DNA of 64,000 bases from Mangrovimicrobium sp033283325 (GCA_033283325.1 JAWMQO010000001.1:1488001-1552000); one strand, 5' to 3'. Shown: positions 43,708-52,960, numbered from the stretch's first letter. Notes: generated by a model from the letters alone, not told the origin. Numbers and translations: made by a program.

Positions 43708-44408
43708 GCGACAACCCCCTCGTTGGCCACCTGGCGTTTCACCACGCCGAGCAGTACCCAGAACATCACCGCTGCGTAAACGGCATAGGTAAGCAGACGC
43801 AGTTCAAAAGAGAGTGCCCCATCCCAGGCCAGCGGCCCCGTCTTGTGCATGATCGAGAAAGCCGCGGGAATGAAGAGGATGGCAGTGAGGACATTGAAGT
43901 GGGCCACCCAGCGTGGAAATACCGGTTCTGGCCGCGCATCGAGGTAGATGGCGCCCGCCAGGCAGAGGTTCTGGACCACCAGGATGCCGGCCGGCGCGAT
44001 GAAAAAGAACCAGGCCATGTCGTTGAGCAGGCTGATCAGTTGCGGATCGCGATCGGGACGGTAGAGAGCCACGCCCCAGGCGAAATCCGCGAGGATGAAC
44101 GCGGTAATGCCGATGCCCACACATATCAGGTAGGCATAGGCAAACACCGGGCTGGAGTTGATCACCCGCAGCATCTGTACCACGATGACCGCGAACAGGG
44201 GGACCATCAGGCAGCCGATCAGGTTGCAGAACACCACGACCCCGCGCATCGCGGCAAGATTTTCGCGGAAAAGCGCAGCCACCTCTTCTGGCGTCATTTC
44301 AGGGGACATCGGCGGAGAAAACGCAGGAAACAGCAGGTAGGCAATCAGGAACAACGCACCGGCCACCGGCGCAGTCCACAACATGATCATTTGTCCTTTG
44401 GTATTCAT
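43704..44408 (-). CDS. Multi-TM membrane protein A
   Basis: 234 residues, about seven hydrophobic helices; the N-terminal loop MSPEMTPEEVAALFRENLAAMRG probably faces the periplasm. I use the ATG at 44408 because the upstream extension to 44474 is lysine/asparagine-rich and unlike the family. Paralogous to the next gene by the FPRW and GPLAW blocks. Function unknown; a quinone- or heme-linked or substrate-transport role is speculation from the COX3/COX4-like neighbours. Confidence 0.78.
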   Translation of the reverse strand: MNTKGQMIMLWTAPVAGALFLIAYLLFPAFSPPMSPEMTPEEVAALFRENLAAMRGVVVFCNLIGCLMVPLFAVIVVQMLRVINSSPVFAYAYLICVGIGITAFILADFAWGVALYRPDRDPQLISLLNDMAWFFFIAPAGILVVQNLCLAGAIYLDARPEPVFPRWVAHFNVLTAILFIPAAFSIMHKTGPLAWDGALSFELRLLTYAVYAAVMFWVLLGVVKRQVANEGVVA

Positions 44409-44538
44409 CTCTAGCGAAACCTCCGAACCGTACAGGTTTTTATTCTTTATATTTCGAGACACGATATCCCACATTCAACCCGAGATACAGTGTCCCACTC
44501 CCCTTCAATCGCGCCAGGCTGGAGCCCCGGCGCCGGGA

Positions 44539-47130
44539 TCAGAAGTTGTAACGCAACTGGGCGCCGTAGACCCGCGGCGGGCCGTAACTGGTCACGTTCA
44601 CGCCGACGATGTCGATAATATTGGCACCGCCGATCACGTACTCCTCGTCCGTCGCGTTCTCGACATAAAGCGAAAGATCCAGTCCGCTTTGCAGCACGCC
44701 GCTCCAGTCCAGGCGCAGGTTCAGCAAGGCGTAGTCCTCGGCTTTCCAGTTGCTGTCCATTTGCGCGACGGCGAGGTCCGCCGCTGTCCAGTCCTGGAGT
44801 TCCGCCACCTGTTCCAGGTTGCTGGTAATCTGCGATGTCATCATTTCATCCTGCCAGTAAACACTGGCGAAGAAGGACAACTCGCCGAGATCCGCGGGCA
44901 TTGGCAGGATATAGTTCAGCGATGCGCTCAGTGTGTTTTCCGGAATGTAGGTGAAATCGTTGTCGCTGCCATCGATGTTGACGATGCCGGGCGCCACGGT
45001 GCTGTAGGGGGCGGTCATCTGGATCGTACTGAATTCACCCCAGTCGGAATAATCCGTATGGGTGTAGGCGTAAGCCAGCGACAGGGTAAGCCGATCGGTC
45101 GCCGCCCAGGAAATATCCGCTTCCAGGCCGTAAATATCAGCTTCGGCCGCGTTGACAATGGTCGTCGCGAAACCCAGCGCCGAGGCGATCTGCTGGGTTT
45201 TCTGGATGTCCTGGTAATCCTGGAAATACAGGGCCAGGTTGCTACGCAGGGGTACACCCGCCACCAGGTTCCAGTCGGTCTTGTTGCCGATCTCGTAGGA
45301 GGTCACGGTTTCCTCCTCGAAGGGCTTGAAGGATTCCGCCACCGAACCGCGCATATTGAAGCCGCCAGTGCGATACCCGGTGGACACACCGCCGTAGATG
45401 AGCGCGCCGTCAGTGGCGGTGTAGTTCAGGGAGACCCGCCAGGTAGGCGATTCGAAGGTCTCTTCCTCACTGCGCTCGCAGTTGTCGTCCGGCAGGGTCT
45501 GGTTGTTTTCATCGGTGAGTGCACAGGCATAGCCGCCGAAGATCACCGGGGTACCCACTTCCCGGCCTGTACCCTGGAAGTTGCGCAGCGTTACCTCGCG
45601 GTCGTCGCGGCTGTAGCGCAGGCCCAGGGTCGCGGAGAGCGAATCGCTGAAGTGATAGTTGGCCTCGGCGAAGGCGCCCAGCGCTTCATTGAGCACGTCA
45701 CCGAAACCGTCGGTCTGGCCGACGCCATACTTATCGAGGCCGCCGAGGGCGGCGAATGCCGCGGCCTGGGAGAAGTTGGGGTCGAAGATCGTCGGGTCCA
45801 CCACCGGGCCGGCCAGTTGGGAGATGGCGCCGCTCTTGGAGCCTTCCATCCGGTACCAGTAGGCGCCGGCAATCCATTCCAGGCTGCTATCATAGGACTC
45901 GCCGATCAGTTGCAGTTCCGCGCTGTACTGCTCGCCCTTCACCCGGTACAGGGGTGGGTTGGGGGTAACCAGTTCCGTCGTCGAAGTCAGGTTGCCGATC
46001 AGGGGCAGCGTGGAGCCGTCCGCCTCCTGGGCCTGCCAGAGTTCCATGTCCCGGTAACCGAGCACGGACTTGACGCTCAGGCTGTCGGATAATTCGTATT
46101 CCGTGGCGTTCGAGGCAAACCAGACCTCGATATCGTCCCGCGGCACCAGGTCCCCCTCGACCCGGTGCTTGCTTCCGCGATTGAGGCGGGCAACCGTGTT
46201 GTCGATCTGGTCCTGTTGGTTGTAAACAGGCTCCAGCACGTTACGCGCCACGAAGGCGGATGGAACGTAGCTTTCCAGGCGGGCATAGCGGCCAACCATG
46301 TCATTGGCGTCATAGGACAGGGTCAGGAGGTTGGAAAAGCCGTTGTCCGGCTCCACGTTCACGCTCAGGCGCAGGCCCTCGGAATCCTCGTCCCAGTAGA
46401 AATGGTCCTGGCGCAGGGCGTTGTCCGCCACGTTGTCCTGGTAGCCGTCGCGTTCGAGCTTGCGCCCGACAAGGCGCAGTTGCAGCCAGTCGTTCACCGG
46501 CAGGTCCACCGCACCTTCCAGTTTCAGCAGGTTGTAATTGCCGATGCCCGCCTGCAGGTAGCCGCCAAACTCGCTACCGGGCCGCCGGGTAGTGATGAGC
46601 ATGGCGCCGCCGGTACTGTTCCTGCCGAACAGGGTTCCCTGGGGGCCTTTGAGTATCTGCACGTTTTCGAGGTCGTAGAGCGCGAGGTTGGAGCCTTCCG
46701 GTGGCGTGATCACCACCTCGTTGAAGTAGATGGGCACCGCCTGCCCCACCGAGAGGCTGAGGTCGTTGGGCCGCTGGCCGCGCATTGAAATAATCGGGGT
46801 ATTGGTTGAATTTGCCGTATTGGACATTCGCAGCCCCGGCACCTGGACGCCGAGGTCATTCAGGTTACCGATGTTCTGGCGGCGCAGGAGTTCCGAATCC
46901 ATCACCGTCATGGCAATAGGTACCTCAAGGTCCCGCTCGACGCGCCGGCGGGCGGTAACGACAACCTCTTCGAGGCCCTGGGCTGCGGCATCGGTGGAAA
47001 TCGCGGCTGTCCCGACACCGCCCACGGCCAGGAGACAGGCCAGGGGTAGTGGCACGGCTCGCTGACCGGGATAGGCGGCTGCCCGAAACCAGGATTGGGT
47101 AGGCACGGCTTGACGAATGTTATTCGGCAT
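44539..47130 (-). CDS. TonB-dependent outer-membrane receptor
   Basis: 863 residues. After an extended signal region (about 1-50, AQGLEE) comes a TonB box-like EEVVVTARRR, the plug (LGVQVPGLRMSNTAN, FGRNSTGGAMLITTRRPG) and a 22-strand barrel ending in YGAQLRYNF. It looks like the many proteobacterial receptors for non-siderophore, often hydrophobic, substrates. Placed between the P450/ferredoxin genes and the multi-TM operon on one strand, it may import the substrate they act on. Confidence 0.92.
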   Translation of the reverse strand: MPNNIRQAVPTQSWFRAAAYPGQRAVPLPLACLLAVGGVGTAAISTDAAAQGLEEVVVTARRRVERDLEVPIAMTVMDSELLRRQNIGNLNDLGVQVPGLRMSNTANSTNTPIISMRGQRPNDLSLSVGQAVPIYFNEVVITPPEGSNLALYDLENVQILKGPQGTLFGRNSTGGAMLITTRRPGSEFGGYLQAGIGNYNLLKLEGAVDLPVNDWLQLRLVGRKLERDGYQDNVADNALRQDHFYWDEDSEGLRLSVNVEPDNGFSNLLTLSYDANDMVGRYARLESYVPSAFVARNVLEPVYNQQDQIDNTVARLNRGSKHRVEGDLVPRDDIEVWFASNATEYELSDSLSVKSVLGYRDMELWQAQEADGSTLPLIGNLTSTTELVTPNPPLYRVKGEQYSAELQLIGESYDSSLEWIAGAYWYRMEGSKSGAISQLAGPVVDPTIFDPNFSQAAAFAALGGLDKYGVGQTDGFGDVLNEALGAFAEANYHFSDSLSATLGLRYSRDDREVTLRNFQGTGREVGTPVIFGGYACALTDENNQTLPDDNCERSEEETFESPTWRVSLNYTATDGALIYGGVSTGYRTGGFNMRGSVAESFKPFEEETVTSYEIGNKTDWNLVAGVPLRSNLALYFQDYQDIQKTQQIASALGFATTIVNAAEADIYGLEADISWAATDRLTLSLAYAYTHTDYSDWGEFSTIQMTAPYSTVAPGIVNIDGSDNDFTYIPENTLSASLNYILPMPADLGELSFFASVYWQDEMMTSQITSNLEQVAELQDWTAADLAVAQMDSNWKAEDYALLNLRLDWSGVLQSGLDLSLYVENATDEEYVIGGANIIDIVGVNVTSYGPPRVYGAQLRYNF

Positions 47131-47234
47131 TATTATTTTCCTTCCCTGTGATTATTGTTTTTCCATGGGGCTGAATTCGCCCCCGCGCCGTCCCGCAGCG
47201 CGCTGGCAGGTCCCCCTGCCGCTTTACGGCCCGG

Positions 47235-47954
47235 CTAGTCCGAAAGGTAATACTCGACGGTCGAGACCACGCGAACCTTCTTGATGTGGGGGTTATTGCG
47301 ATCCCGATCACTGATGCTGAACTGCCCCTGGGAGGCCTGGCGGATTTTGCCCAGGCTGCTGCCGGAATCGGCGGCGAATTTCTCGGCAACCGCCCGTGCG
47401 TTGCGGGTCGCTTCCTCCACCATCTCCGGTTTCACCTCGTTCAGGCGAGTGAACAGGTACTCCGTCTGGCCGAGGTAGTTTTCACCGCTGAAGGCGATAC
47501 CCTGTTTGCCCAGTTCAGAAAGCTGACCCATGACCGCGCGAACCTTGCCGATATCCGCCGAGTACACCGTGACCGACTGGTTGGCGACATAACGGAACTG
47601 GGCACCCGCGCTGTTGCCGTACTGTTGGGCGGACTTGTCGGTAATCGCCGGCGCGGCGAGGGTGATCTCCTCCGGCGCAATACCGTGGAGTATGAGGAAC
47701 GCACGGATTTTCTCCGCGCTCTCACCGATGGCAATATAGAGTTGCTCGAGTTCGTTGCTTGCCGCGGTAAACTGGATCGGCCAGATGACGATGTCGGCAT
47801 CGTATTCGCGCTCGGAGAGCCCCTTGACCGTAACACTGCGCTCGAGTTGCTTGACCTCCAGCGCCGCGTTGCCGCCAAGCCAGCCTAGTGCAGCCAGCCC
47901 CGCACAGATAAAAACACCGAGAATGAAAGCACTGCCAGTGGCACGATCGGACAT
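47235..47954 (-). CDS. SIMPL-domain (DUF541) protein
   Basis: 239 residues. One N-terminal membrane helix or signal anchor (about 9-28), then the SIMPL fold (RSVTVKGLSEREYDADIVIWPIQF, FSGENYLGQTEYLFTRLNEVKPEMVEEATRNAR). Periplasmic, usually oligomeric; roles reported for relatives concern oxidative stress or cage-like assemblies. It lies between TBDR and ferredoxin on the same strand with gaps of about 105 and 46 bases. Confidence 0.85.
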   Translation of the reverse strand: MSDRATGSAFILGVFICAGLAALGWLGGNAALEVKQLERSVTVKGLSEREYDADIVIWPIQFTAASNELEQLYIAIGESAEKIRAFLILHGIAPEEITLAAPAITDKSAQQYGNSAGAQFRYVANQSVTVYSADIGKVRAVMGQLSELGKQGIAFSGENYLGQTEYLFTRLNEVKPEMVEEATRNARAVAEKFAADSGSSLGKIRQASQGQFSISDRDRNNPHIKKVRVVSTVEYYLSD

Positions 47955-48000
47955 GAGCTTGCCTCTTTCTGATTATCCTGAAATCGGTACAGCGCTGTAA

Positions 48001-48321
48001 TCAGCGCTGTACCGGTGACACGGATACTACCAGCCCGTCGATTTTATCGCTTATCTCGATCTGGCAGGACAGGCGAAGCTTCTCCGCAGTCTCGTCGAGG
48101 AATTCCAGCATCGACTCCTCTGGCTCGACTGGCGCCGGGGGTAACGCCGCCTGGTCCGGCTCGACGAAGACACGACAGGTTCCACAGGCGCAGTTGCCCC
48201 CGCACTCGGCAATGATGCCGTTGACACCATTGAGTACCGCAGCTTCCATCAGCGAACCACCCGGGGCGACCTCGACTTCGCGCCGCGCCCCTCCCGGTTC
48301 GATAAAAGTCACTTTAACCAT
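48001..48321 (-). CDS. [2Fe-2S] adrenodoxin-type ferredoxin
   Basis: 106 residues. Cluster ligands Cys40, Cys46, Cys49 and Cys86 are in the adrenodoxin/putidaredoxin spacing (C-x5-C-x2-C, then a distant C). An extra Cys44 sits inside the loop. This type passes electrons from a reductase to P450s. It begins 29 bases after the P450 stop, so it is that enzyme's natural partner. No ferredoxin reductase gene is nearby. Confidence 0.92.
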   Translation of the reverse strand: MVKVTFIEPGGARREVEVAPGGSLMEAAVLNGVNGIIAECGGNCACGTCRVFVEPDQAALPPAPVEPEESMLEFLDETAEKLRLSCQIEISDKIDGLVVSVSPVQR

Positions 48322-48350
48322 GCGCTAAGCTCTCTTCCCTTGCATCCAGT

Positions 48351-49610
48351 TCAGGCTGCCGTGAACTTCAGGTGCAGTTCCTTCAGGCCGCGCAGGGTGT
48401 AGGTCGGCTCGTACTCGAACTTGCGCTGCCCCTCGGCACCGTGCTTTTCCTCGTCAATGGAGAAATTGGCGATGCGATCGAAGATACGCTCCAGGCCAAC
48501 CTTCGCTTCGGCGCGGGCCAGCGGGGAGCCTGCGCAAGCGTGCATGCCGCGACCGAAGGCCACGTGATCCGCGATGTTTGCACGATCGAGTTTCACTTCC
48601 TGGGGGTTCTCGAAGATTTCGGGATCACGATTCATGGCGGAGAGAATCAGCAAGAGGATCGAACCTGCCTTGATCTTCACGCCCCCGATCTCGGTTGTTT
48701 TCTTCACCAGGCGGTATTCCAGCTTGACCGGGCTGTTCAGTCGCAGCATTTCCTCGACGAAATTGGGGATCAGTGAGCGATCGTCGCGCAGGCGCTGCTG
48801 CAGCTCCTGGTCTTCCGCCAGCACCCGCAGCGCGCTGGCCAACAACAGCACGGTGGTATGCTGGCCGGCACCGAACATGAAGGTGGCGGTTTTCACCACT
48901 TCGAGGATATCCGGCGTGGTGCCGTCCTTGTACTTCACCTGGGCAAGGCGTCCGAGAACATCGTCGCGGGGATTGTTGCGGCGATCCTCGATGTAGCCCC
49001 AGAAATACAAGCCAATTTCTTCCAGCGGGTCGTGCGGCGTCCCCTGGTTGCCAATGAGACCCGGCAGGTTGGAACGCAGTACCCGGTACTTGGAGTGATC
49101 TTCCTCCGGCACGCCCAGCAGGTCTGCAATTACCAGCGTGGCATAGGGCTGGCCGAGGTCCATGATCGCCTCGAACTCGCCCTTGTCGATGAACTCGTCG
49201 ATCAGCTGGTCGATCAGGGTCCCCATGAACTCGTGGTTGGCTTTCAGTCGGGCGGGTGTAATCATGCCCATCATCAGTGACTTGGTCTTGGCGTGCTGGG
49301 GCATGTCTTCGGTGATGATGATGCCCGCGTAAGGCAACTCGTCGCGCACCGCATCCAATTGCTCGGTAATGTCGTCGCCCTCGGGGGTAAACGGCAGGGG
49401 CGGGATCGGCCCGTTCACAGCGATGGCGGCGGAATAGATCTCGTGATCGGAGAAGACCGGCAGGCCGTTCTTGTAACCGGTCACTGCATAAACGTTGTGC
49501 TCCGGCAGATAGACGGCCGGCCCCTGGGATCGGAGATACTCGAAATAGGAATAGGGATCTTCAATAAGGGAAGTGTCGGTGAAGAGATCCACCTGATCGT
49601 AATTTTGCAT
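48351..49610 (-). CDS. Cytochrome P450 with non-acidic I-helix motif
   Basis: 419 residues, soluble. Heme loop FGRGMHACAG with the axial cysteine and K-helix EEMLRL are present. The I-helix reads FGAGQHTT: the usual acidic residue before threonine is histidine here. That position normally aids proton delivery, so oxygen activation may differ. First gene of the minus-strand cluster running to 42.0 kb, divergent from a TetR gene with a palindromic site between. Substrate unknown; camphor-, terpene- or steroid-like compounds are possible. Confidence 0.92.
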   Translation of the reverse strand: MQNYDQVDLFTDTSLIEDPYSYFEYLRSQGPAVYLPEHNVYAVTGYKNGLPVFSDHEIYSAAIAVNGPIPPLPFTPEGDDITEQLDAVRDELPYAGIIITEDMPQHAKTKSLMMGMITPARLKANHEFMGTLIDQLIDEFIDKGEFEAIMDLGQPYATLVIADLLGVPEEDHSKYRVLRSNLPGLIGNQGTPHDPLEEIGLYFWGYIEDRRNNPRDDVLGRLAQVKYKDGTTPDILEVVKTATFMFGAGQHTTVLLLASALRVLAEDQELQQRLRDDRSLIPNFVEEMLRLNSPVKLEYRLVKKTTEIGGVKIKAGSILLLILSAMNRDPEIFENPQEVKLDRANIADHVAFGRGMHACAGSPLARAEAKVGLERIFDRIANFSIDEEKHGAEGQRKFEYEPTYTLRGLKELHLKFTAA

Positions 49611-49695
49611 AGCCTACCTTCTTAAATCGTTATTGCGTTAATCCATTACCACAGGGTAGTCACAATATGATGAGCACACCTGTACGATCCGTTTG

Positions 49696-49712
49696 TGAGA
49701 CAGACTGTCTCA
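49696..49712. promoter_or_regulatory. Perfect palindromic operator between P450 and TetR genes
   Basis: TGAGACAGACTGTCTCA is a perfect 17-bp palindrome. A further half-like copy (TGAGACAC, 49723-49730) lies 10 bases away. Position between two divergent genes, one encoding a TetR regulator, makes it the likely binding site of that regulator, controlling both directions. Confidence 0.75.
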
Positions 49713-49793
49713 CTGCTTGTTATGAGACACCACGTATCATAGAATGTCAAGCATCCGGCACCACGCGCGACCGCGTACCCGGCAGACAGGCAC

Positions 49794-50393
49794 ATGGAAA
49801 CTAGCATGGCACGACCCCAGTACAAGAAAAACAATGAGCCGGCGCAAACCGACAGCCGCGCCGTCCGCTCCCGCGACTCCCTCTGTCGCGCCCTGCTCCG
49901 CTTGCTGGAGCAGCAGTCCATGGAGGACATCTCGGTACGCCACATCGCCGCGGAAGCGGGAGTCGGCCACGCCACCTTCTACCGCCACTACGCCAGCAAG
50001 GAAGAGTTACTGGACGACCTGGCTGCCGAGGAGATGGAACGCCTGGTGAGTTTCGCCTTCCCCCTGCTTGCAGATCAGGATGCTGCGGAGTCCTGCCTCG
50101 CGCTGTGCCGCTATATCGAAGAGCACCGCAGCCTGTGGTCGACACTGCTTACCGGTGGGGCCGCCCTGGCGATGAAAGAGGAATTGCTCGGCATCGCCCG
50201 GGACCTGGCGAAGGGCTTCTCGCCGCCGCCGGAGCTACTTCCCACGGACCTGCGGATTACCCTGACGACCAGTGCCGTCCTCGAATTGCTCGCCTGGTGG
50301 TTGCGCCAGGACGACCCCCTGCCCGCCTCTCGAGTCGCCGAAATGCTCAACCTGGGTGTAATTGCGCCGCAGTTGCAGAGGCAGGGCAGCTAG
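49794..50393 (+). CDS. TetR-family transcriptional regulator
   Basis: 199 residues. N-terminal helix-turn-helix (MEDISVRHIAAEAGVGHATFYRHYASKEELLDDL, about residues 43-75) and an all-helical ligand domain. Start at ATG 49794 or the in-frame ATG at 49806; AGG lies 5 bases before the first. It is divergent from the P450-led cluster, with the palindromic operator between, so it probably represses that cluster until its ligand appears. Confidence 0.9.
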   Translation: METSMARPQYKKNNEPAQTDSRAVRSRDSLCRALLRLLEQQSMEDISVRHIAAEAGVGHATFYRHYASKEELLDDLAAEEMERLVSFAFPLLADQDAAESCLALCRYIEEHRSLWSTLLTGGAALAMKEELLGIARDLAKGFSPPPELLPTDLRITLTTSAVLELLAWWLRQDDPLPASRVAEMLNLGVIAPQLQRQGS

Positions 50394-50467
50394 CCCCCCC
50401 TCCTCGCCGCTTGCAATGGCAGGCGGCATCGACAATCCTGTGGCACCGCCCCGAAGGAGCCGTGACC

Positions 50468-51382
50468 ATGAGTAACCTGAACCGGCAGTGCGAAGAAGAA
50501 TGCGATTTCGAGCGCGGCTGCGCGGCTGTTGAACTGATCATCCGCCCCCGGGAGAAAGACCTCGGGGGTTTCTCGGTCCGGCGCGTCCTGCCTACCCTCC
50601 AGCGCAAGATGGTCGGACCCTGGATTTTCTTCGACCACATGGGGCCGGCCCATTTCCCTGCGGGAGAGGGCATCAAGGTCCGCCCGCACCCACATATCGG
50701 TATCGCCACAGTCACCTACCTGTTCGAGGGAGAGATCCTCCACCGCGACTCCCTCGGCTCGTACCAGCCGATCCGCCCCGGCGATATCAACCTGATGGTC
50801 GCGGGACGCGGCATCGTCCACTCGGAGCGCGAGCGCCCGGAAGTTACCGCGCAGCCCCATTCCCTGCACGGCCTGCAACTCTGGCTGGCACTGCCTGAAG
50901 CCGCCGAGGAGATCGAGCCCGCGTTTTATCACTACCCGGGGGCGGAAATTCCGACTGTCGATGTGGAGGGAGTTCCCGTGCGGGTGATGATGGGCAGCGC
51001 ATTCGACGTCACCTCGCCGGTGGCGACTTTCGCTGAAACCCTCTACCTGGAAGCGGACCTGAAGCGGGGCCAGCGCTTGCAGCTGCCCGAAGCGCCCGAA
51101 CGCGCTGTTTACATGGCTGCCGGCAGTGTCTCGGCTGGCGGCACGGCGATTGGGCAGTACGCCATGGCTGTGTTCCGGGCGGAGTCCGGCGTTGTCATCG
51201 AGGCGCAGGAGGACAGCCGCATTGCACTGATCGGCGGGGAATCCTTCAACAAGCGCTTTATCGAGTGGAACTTTGTCTCCAGCAGCGCACAGCGACTGGA
51301 ACAGGCCAAGGAAGACTGGAAGGACGGTCGATTCCCGCTGGTACCCGGTGATGAAGAGGAATTCATTCCCCTGCCGGAGTAA
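50468..51382 (+). CDS. Pirin family protein
   Basis: 304 residues. Bicupin with the pirin metal ligands visible in RPHPHIGIATVTYLFEGEILHRDSLG and the following SERERPE. Bacterial pirins are iron or zinc cupins; some have quercetinase activity, others bind metabolic enzymes. The ATG at 50468 has GGAGC upstream; 74 bases after the TetR gene and possibly co-transcribed with it. The biological role here is unknown. Confidence 0.9.
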   Translation: MSNLNRQCEEECDFERGCAAVELIIRPREKDLGGFSVRRVLPTLQRKMVGPWIFFDHMGPAHFPAGEGIKVRPHPHIGIATVTYLFEGEILHRDSLGSYQPIRPGDINLMVAGRGIVHSERERPEVTAQPHSLHGLQLWLALPEAAEEIEPAFYHYPGAEIPTVDVEGVPVRVMMGSAFDVTSPVATFAETLYLEADLKRGQRLQLPEAPERAVYMAAGSVSAGGTAIGQYAMAVFRAESGVVIEAQEDSRIALIGGESFNKRFIEWNFVSSSAQRLEQAKEDWKDGRFPLVPGDEEEFIPLPE

Positions 51383-51412
51383 GCGTATTCCCCTGCCAAT
51401 ACACTCAGCGGA

Positions 51413-52513
51413 CTAGCCGCTGATCCGGGCCAGCACCCCCAGGGTATCGTTATCGAGCATGGCCGCGCTGAAGCGCGCGGTGTACACCGTGTTGATCGCC
51501 TCGGTCTGGAATTCCGTATCGTTGACCAGAAAGATGCAATAACCCAGCGCCAGGTAGGCAGCGTATTGCCGCATCGCCTCGTCGAAGCCCGGTGGCTCCA
51601 CGCCGTTTTCCGCCAGGGCCGTGAGATAGTGCTGTACCAGGGCCTTTTCCCAGCGCCCCCGGTCGGCGCTGTCGAGCGCGCCCGCCACGTGGTAGGCCAC
51701 CTCGTACATCCCCGGGCTCTGGTGGGTCTGGGGATCGAAGAAGCCCGGCGTGCCGTCCGGGTCCACATAGAGGTTCCCCAGGTGGGTATCGCCATGGATC
51801 AGGCAGCGCGGCAGGGGTGCGGAAAAGGCGACCAGTTTATCCAGCGTCTCGCGCATCCACTCCATATCGTGAAAACAGACGGAAGCCGCCGCGCCGCGGG
51901 GCGAACGCACCCAGTGCCCCCAGGCATCCTCGTTGAAAAACTGGCCCATGTAGGGTGCGAAGGCCGCGATCACGTTGTGGGTATCGCCCCAGCGACCGCC
52001 GGGTTCGAGCTCCGCACTGCCCCAGGTCCGGGCGTGAAAGGCCGCCAGTGCAGTGAGGCGGCGCGCCACCTCGTCGAAGGTCTGGGGCGTCTGCGGGTGA
52101 CAGAAGCGGACCCCGCGGGCCACCAGGTCCTCGATGATGACGATGCCCTGCCGGCACTCTTCGTCGTAGGCGGCAAAATAGCATTGGGGGCTTTGCAGGG
52201 GATGGGCGGGGATGACTTCGCCGTAGGCCAGCACCTCCACCTTGTGGGTGTGGCACATCTCCCGGCTGTGGGGCTCGAAGCCGCCCTTGAGGATGACGGT
52301 CGGCGGAATGCCAGCGGCCCGGCCCGCCTCGTCCAGCACCAGGCGCAGGCGGATCTTGGTGCAGGTGCCGCGGATCATATCGACGACTTCCACGCCTTGT
52401 ACTGTAATACCGAGGTATTTTTGCCGAAGGGCGAGAGTCAGCCACTGGGGAGTAATCGCTTCAAGCTGGGTGGGCAGGGGAAGATATCCCCTGCCCTGCG
52501 CTTCACTGTTCAT
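51413..52513 (-). CDS. APH/EcK-like phosphotransferase-family kinase
   Basis: 366 residues. Protein-kinase-like fold with the catalytic loop H240GDTHLGNL (HxDxxxxN) and the metal-binding GFFDPQ. The N-lobe shows VILKGGF. Members phosphorylate small molecules such as aminoglycosides, choline or ecdysteroids; this sequence style (HGDTHLGNLYVD with FDPQ) resembles the ecdysteroid-kinase-like/DUF1679 group. No resistance context, so a metabolic or detoxifying role is more likely. Substrate unknown. Converges on pirin. Confidence 0.8.
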   Translation of the reverse strand: MNSEAQGRGYLPLPTQLEAITPQWLTLALRQKYLGITVQGVEVVDMIRGTCTKIRLRLVLDEAGRAAGIPPTVILKGGFEPHSREMCHTHKVEVLAYGEVIPAHPLQSPQCYFAAYDEECRQGIVIIEDLVARGVRFCHPQTPQTFDEVARRLTALAAFHARTWGSAELEPGGRWGDTHNVIAAFAPYMGQFFNEDAWGHWVRSPRGAAASVCFHDMEWMRETLDKLVAFSAPLPRCLIHGDTHLGNLYVDPDGTPGFFDPQTHQSPGMYEVAYHVAGALDSADRGRWEKALVQHYLTALAENGVEPPGFDEAMRQYAAYLALGYCIFLVNDTEFQTEAINTVYTARFSAAMLDNDTLGVLARISG

Positions 52514-52600
52514 CGGGGCGGGCCTGTTTTTATTGCTGTGAGCCCCGATCTTACCAGCCGCCCGGCGGTAAAGGTCAATGCCGGGCGGGAGAGCTGCCGC

Positions 52601-52960
52601 TTAGCGCAGTTCCGCGTATACCGCGTCGCCCCAGCCGACCAGTTTGCCACCGCGGAAAACCAGCGGCGTGGTCTCGGAACGGGTGGTCTCGCCGTCCGAG
52701 TCGGCGTGACGGGTACGATAGAAGAGGACCCGGACTTCCTCGCCACCGCTGGTGAAGGCCTCCGAATCATTGGGCGTGCCGAGGCGGCCGATCACCTCGC
52801 TGCGGCTCATGCCCAGCTCCAGTTCGCTGATCAGGTTGCGATTCTTGTCCTGGGTGACTTGCCAGTCCTCGTCTTTGGTCACATCACCGTCGACATAAAC
52901 GCAGCCTGTGGCCAGCGCTGACACCAACAGTGCGGCAATCAATCCGGAAGCTTTTTTCAC
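52601..52960 (-). CDS. DUF3192-type lipoprotein
   Basis: 119 residues. Signal peptide with lipobox LATGC (lipidated Cys at about residue 19), then a small SmpA/BamE-like domain (LELGMSRSEVIGRLGTPNDSEAF, with VRVLFYRTRHAD) typical of DUF3192 lipoproteins. The start is GTG at 52960, with GAGAGG about 7 bases upstream, and it begins the basic VKKASG of the signal peptide. Function unknown; probably an outer-membrane lipoprotein. Confidence 0.82.
   Translation of the reverse strand: MKKASGLIAALLVSALATGCVYVDGDVTKDEDWQVTQDKNRNLISELELGMSRSEVIGRLGTPNDSEAFTSGGEEVRVLFYRTRHADSDGETTRSETTPLVFRGGKLVGWGDAVYAELR

Noticed and set aside
44383..46092. 569-codon plus-strand frame
   Set aside because: Antisense to the TonB-dependent receptor, whose barrel and plug are clear.
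51413..52513. Antibiotic-resistance aminoglycoside phosphotransferase
   Set aside because: Only the general kinase fold motifs are shared; chromosomal context and sequence style fit a metabolic kinase.
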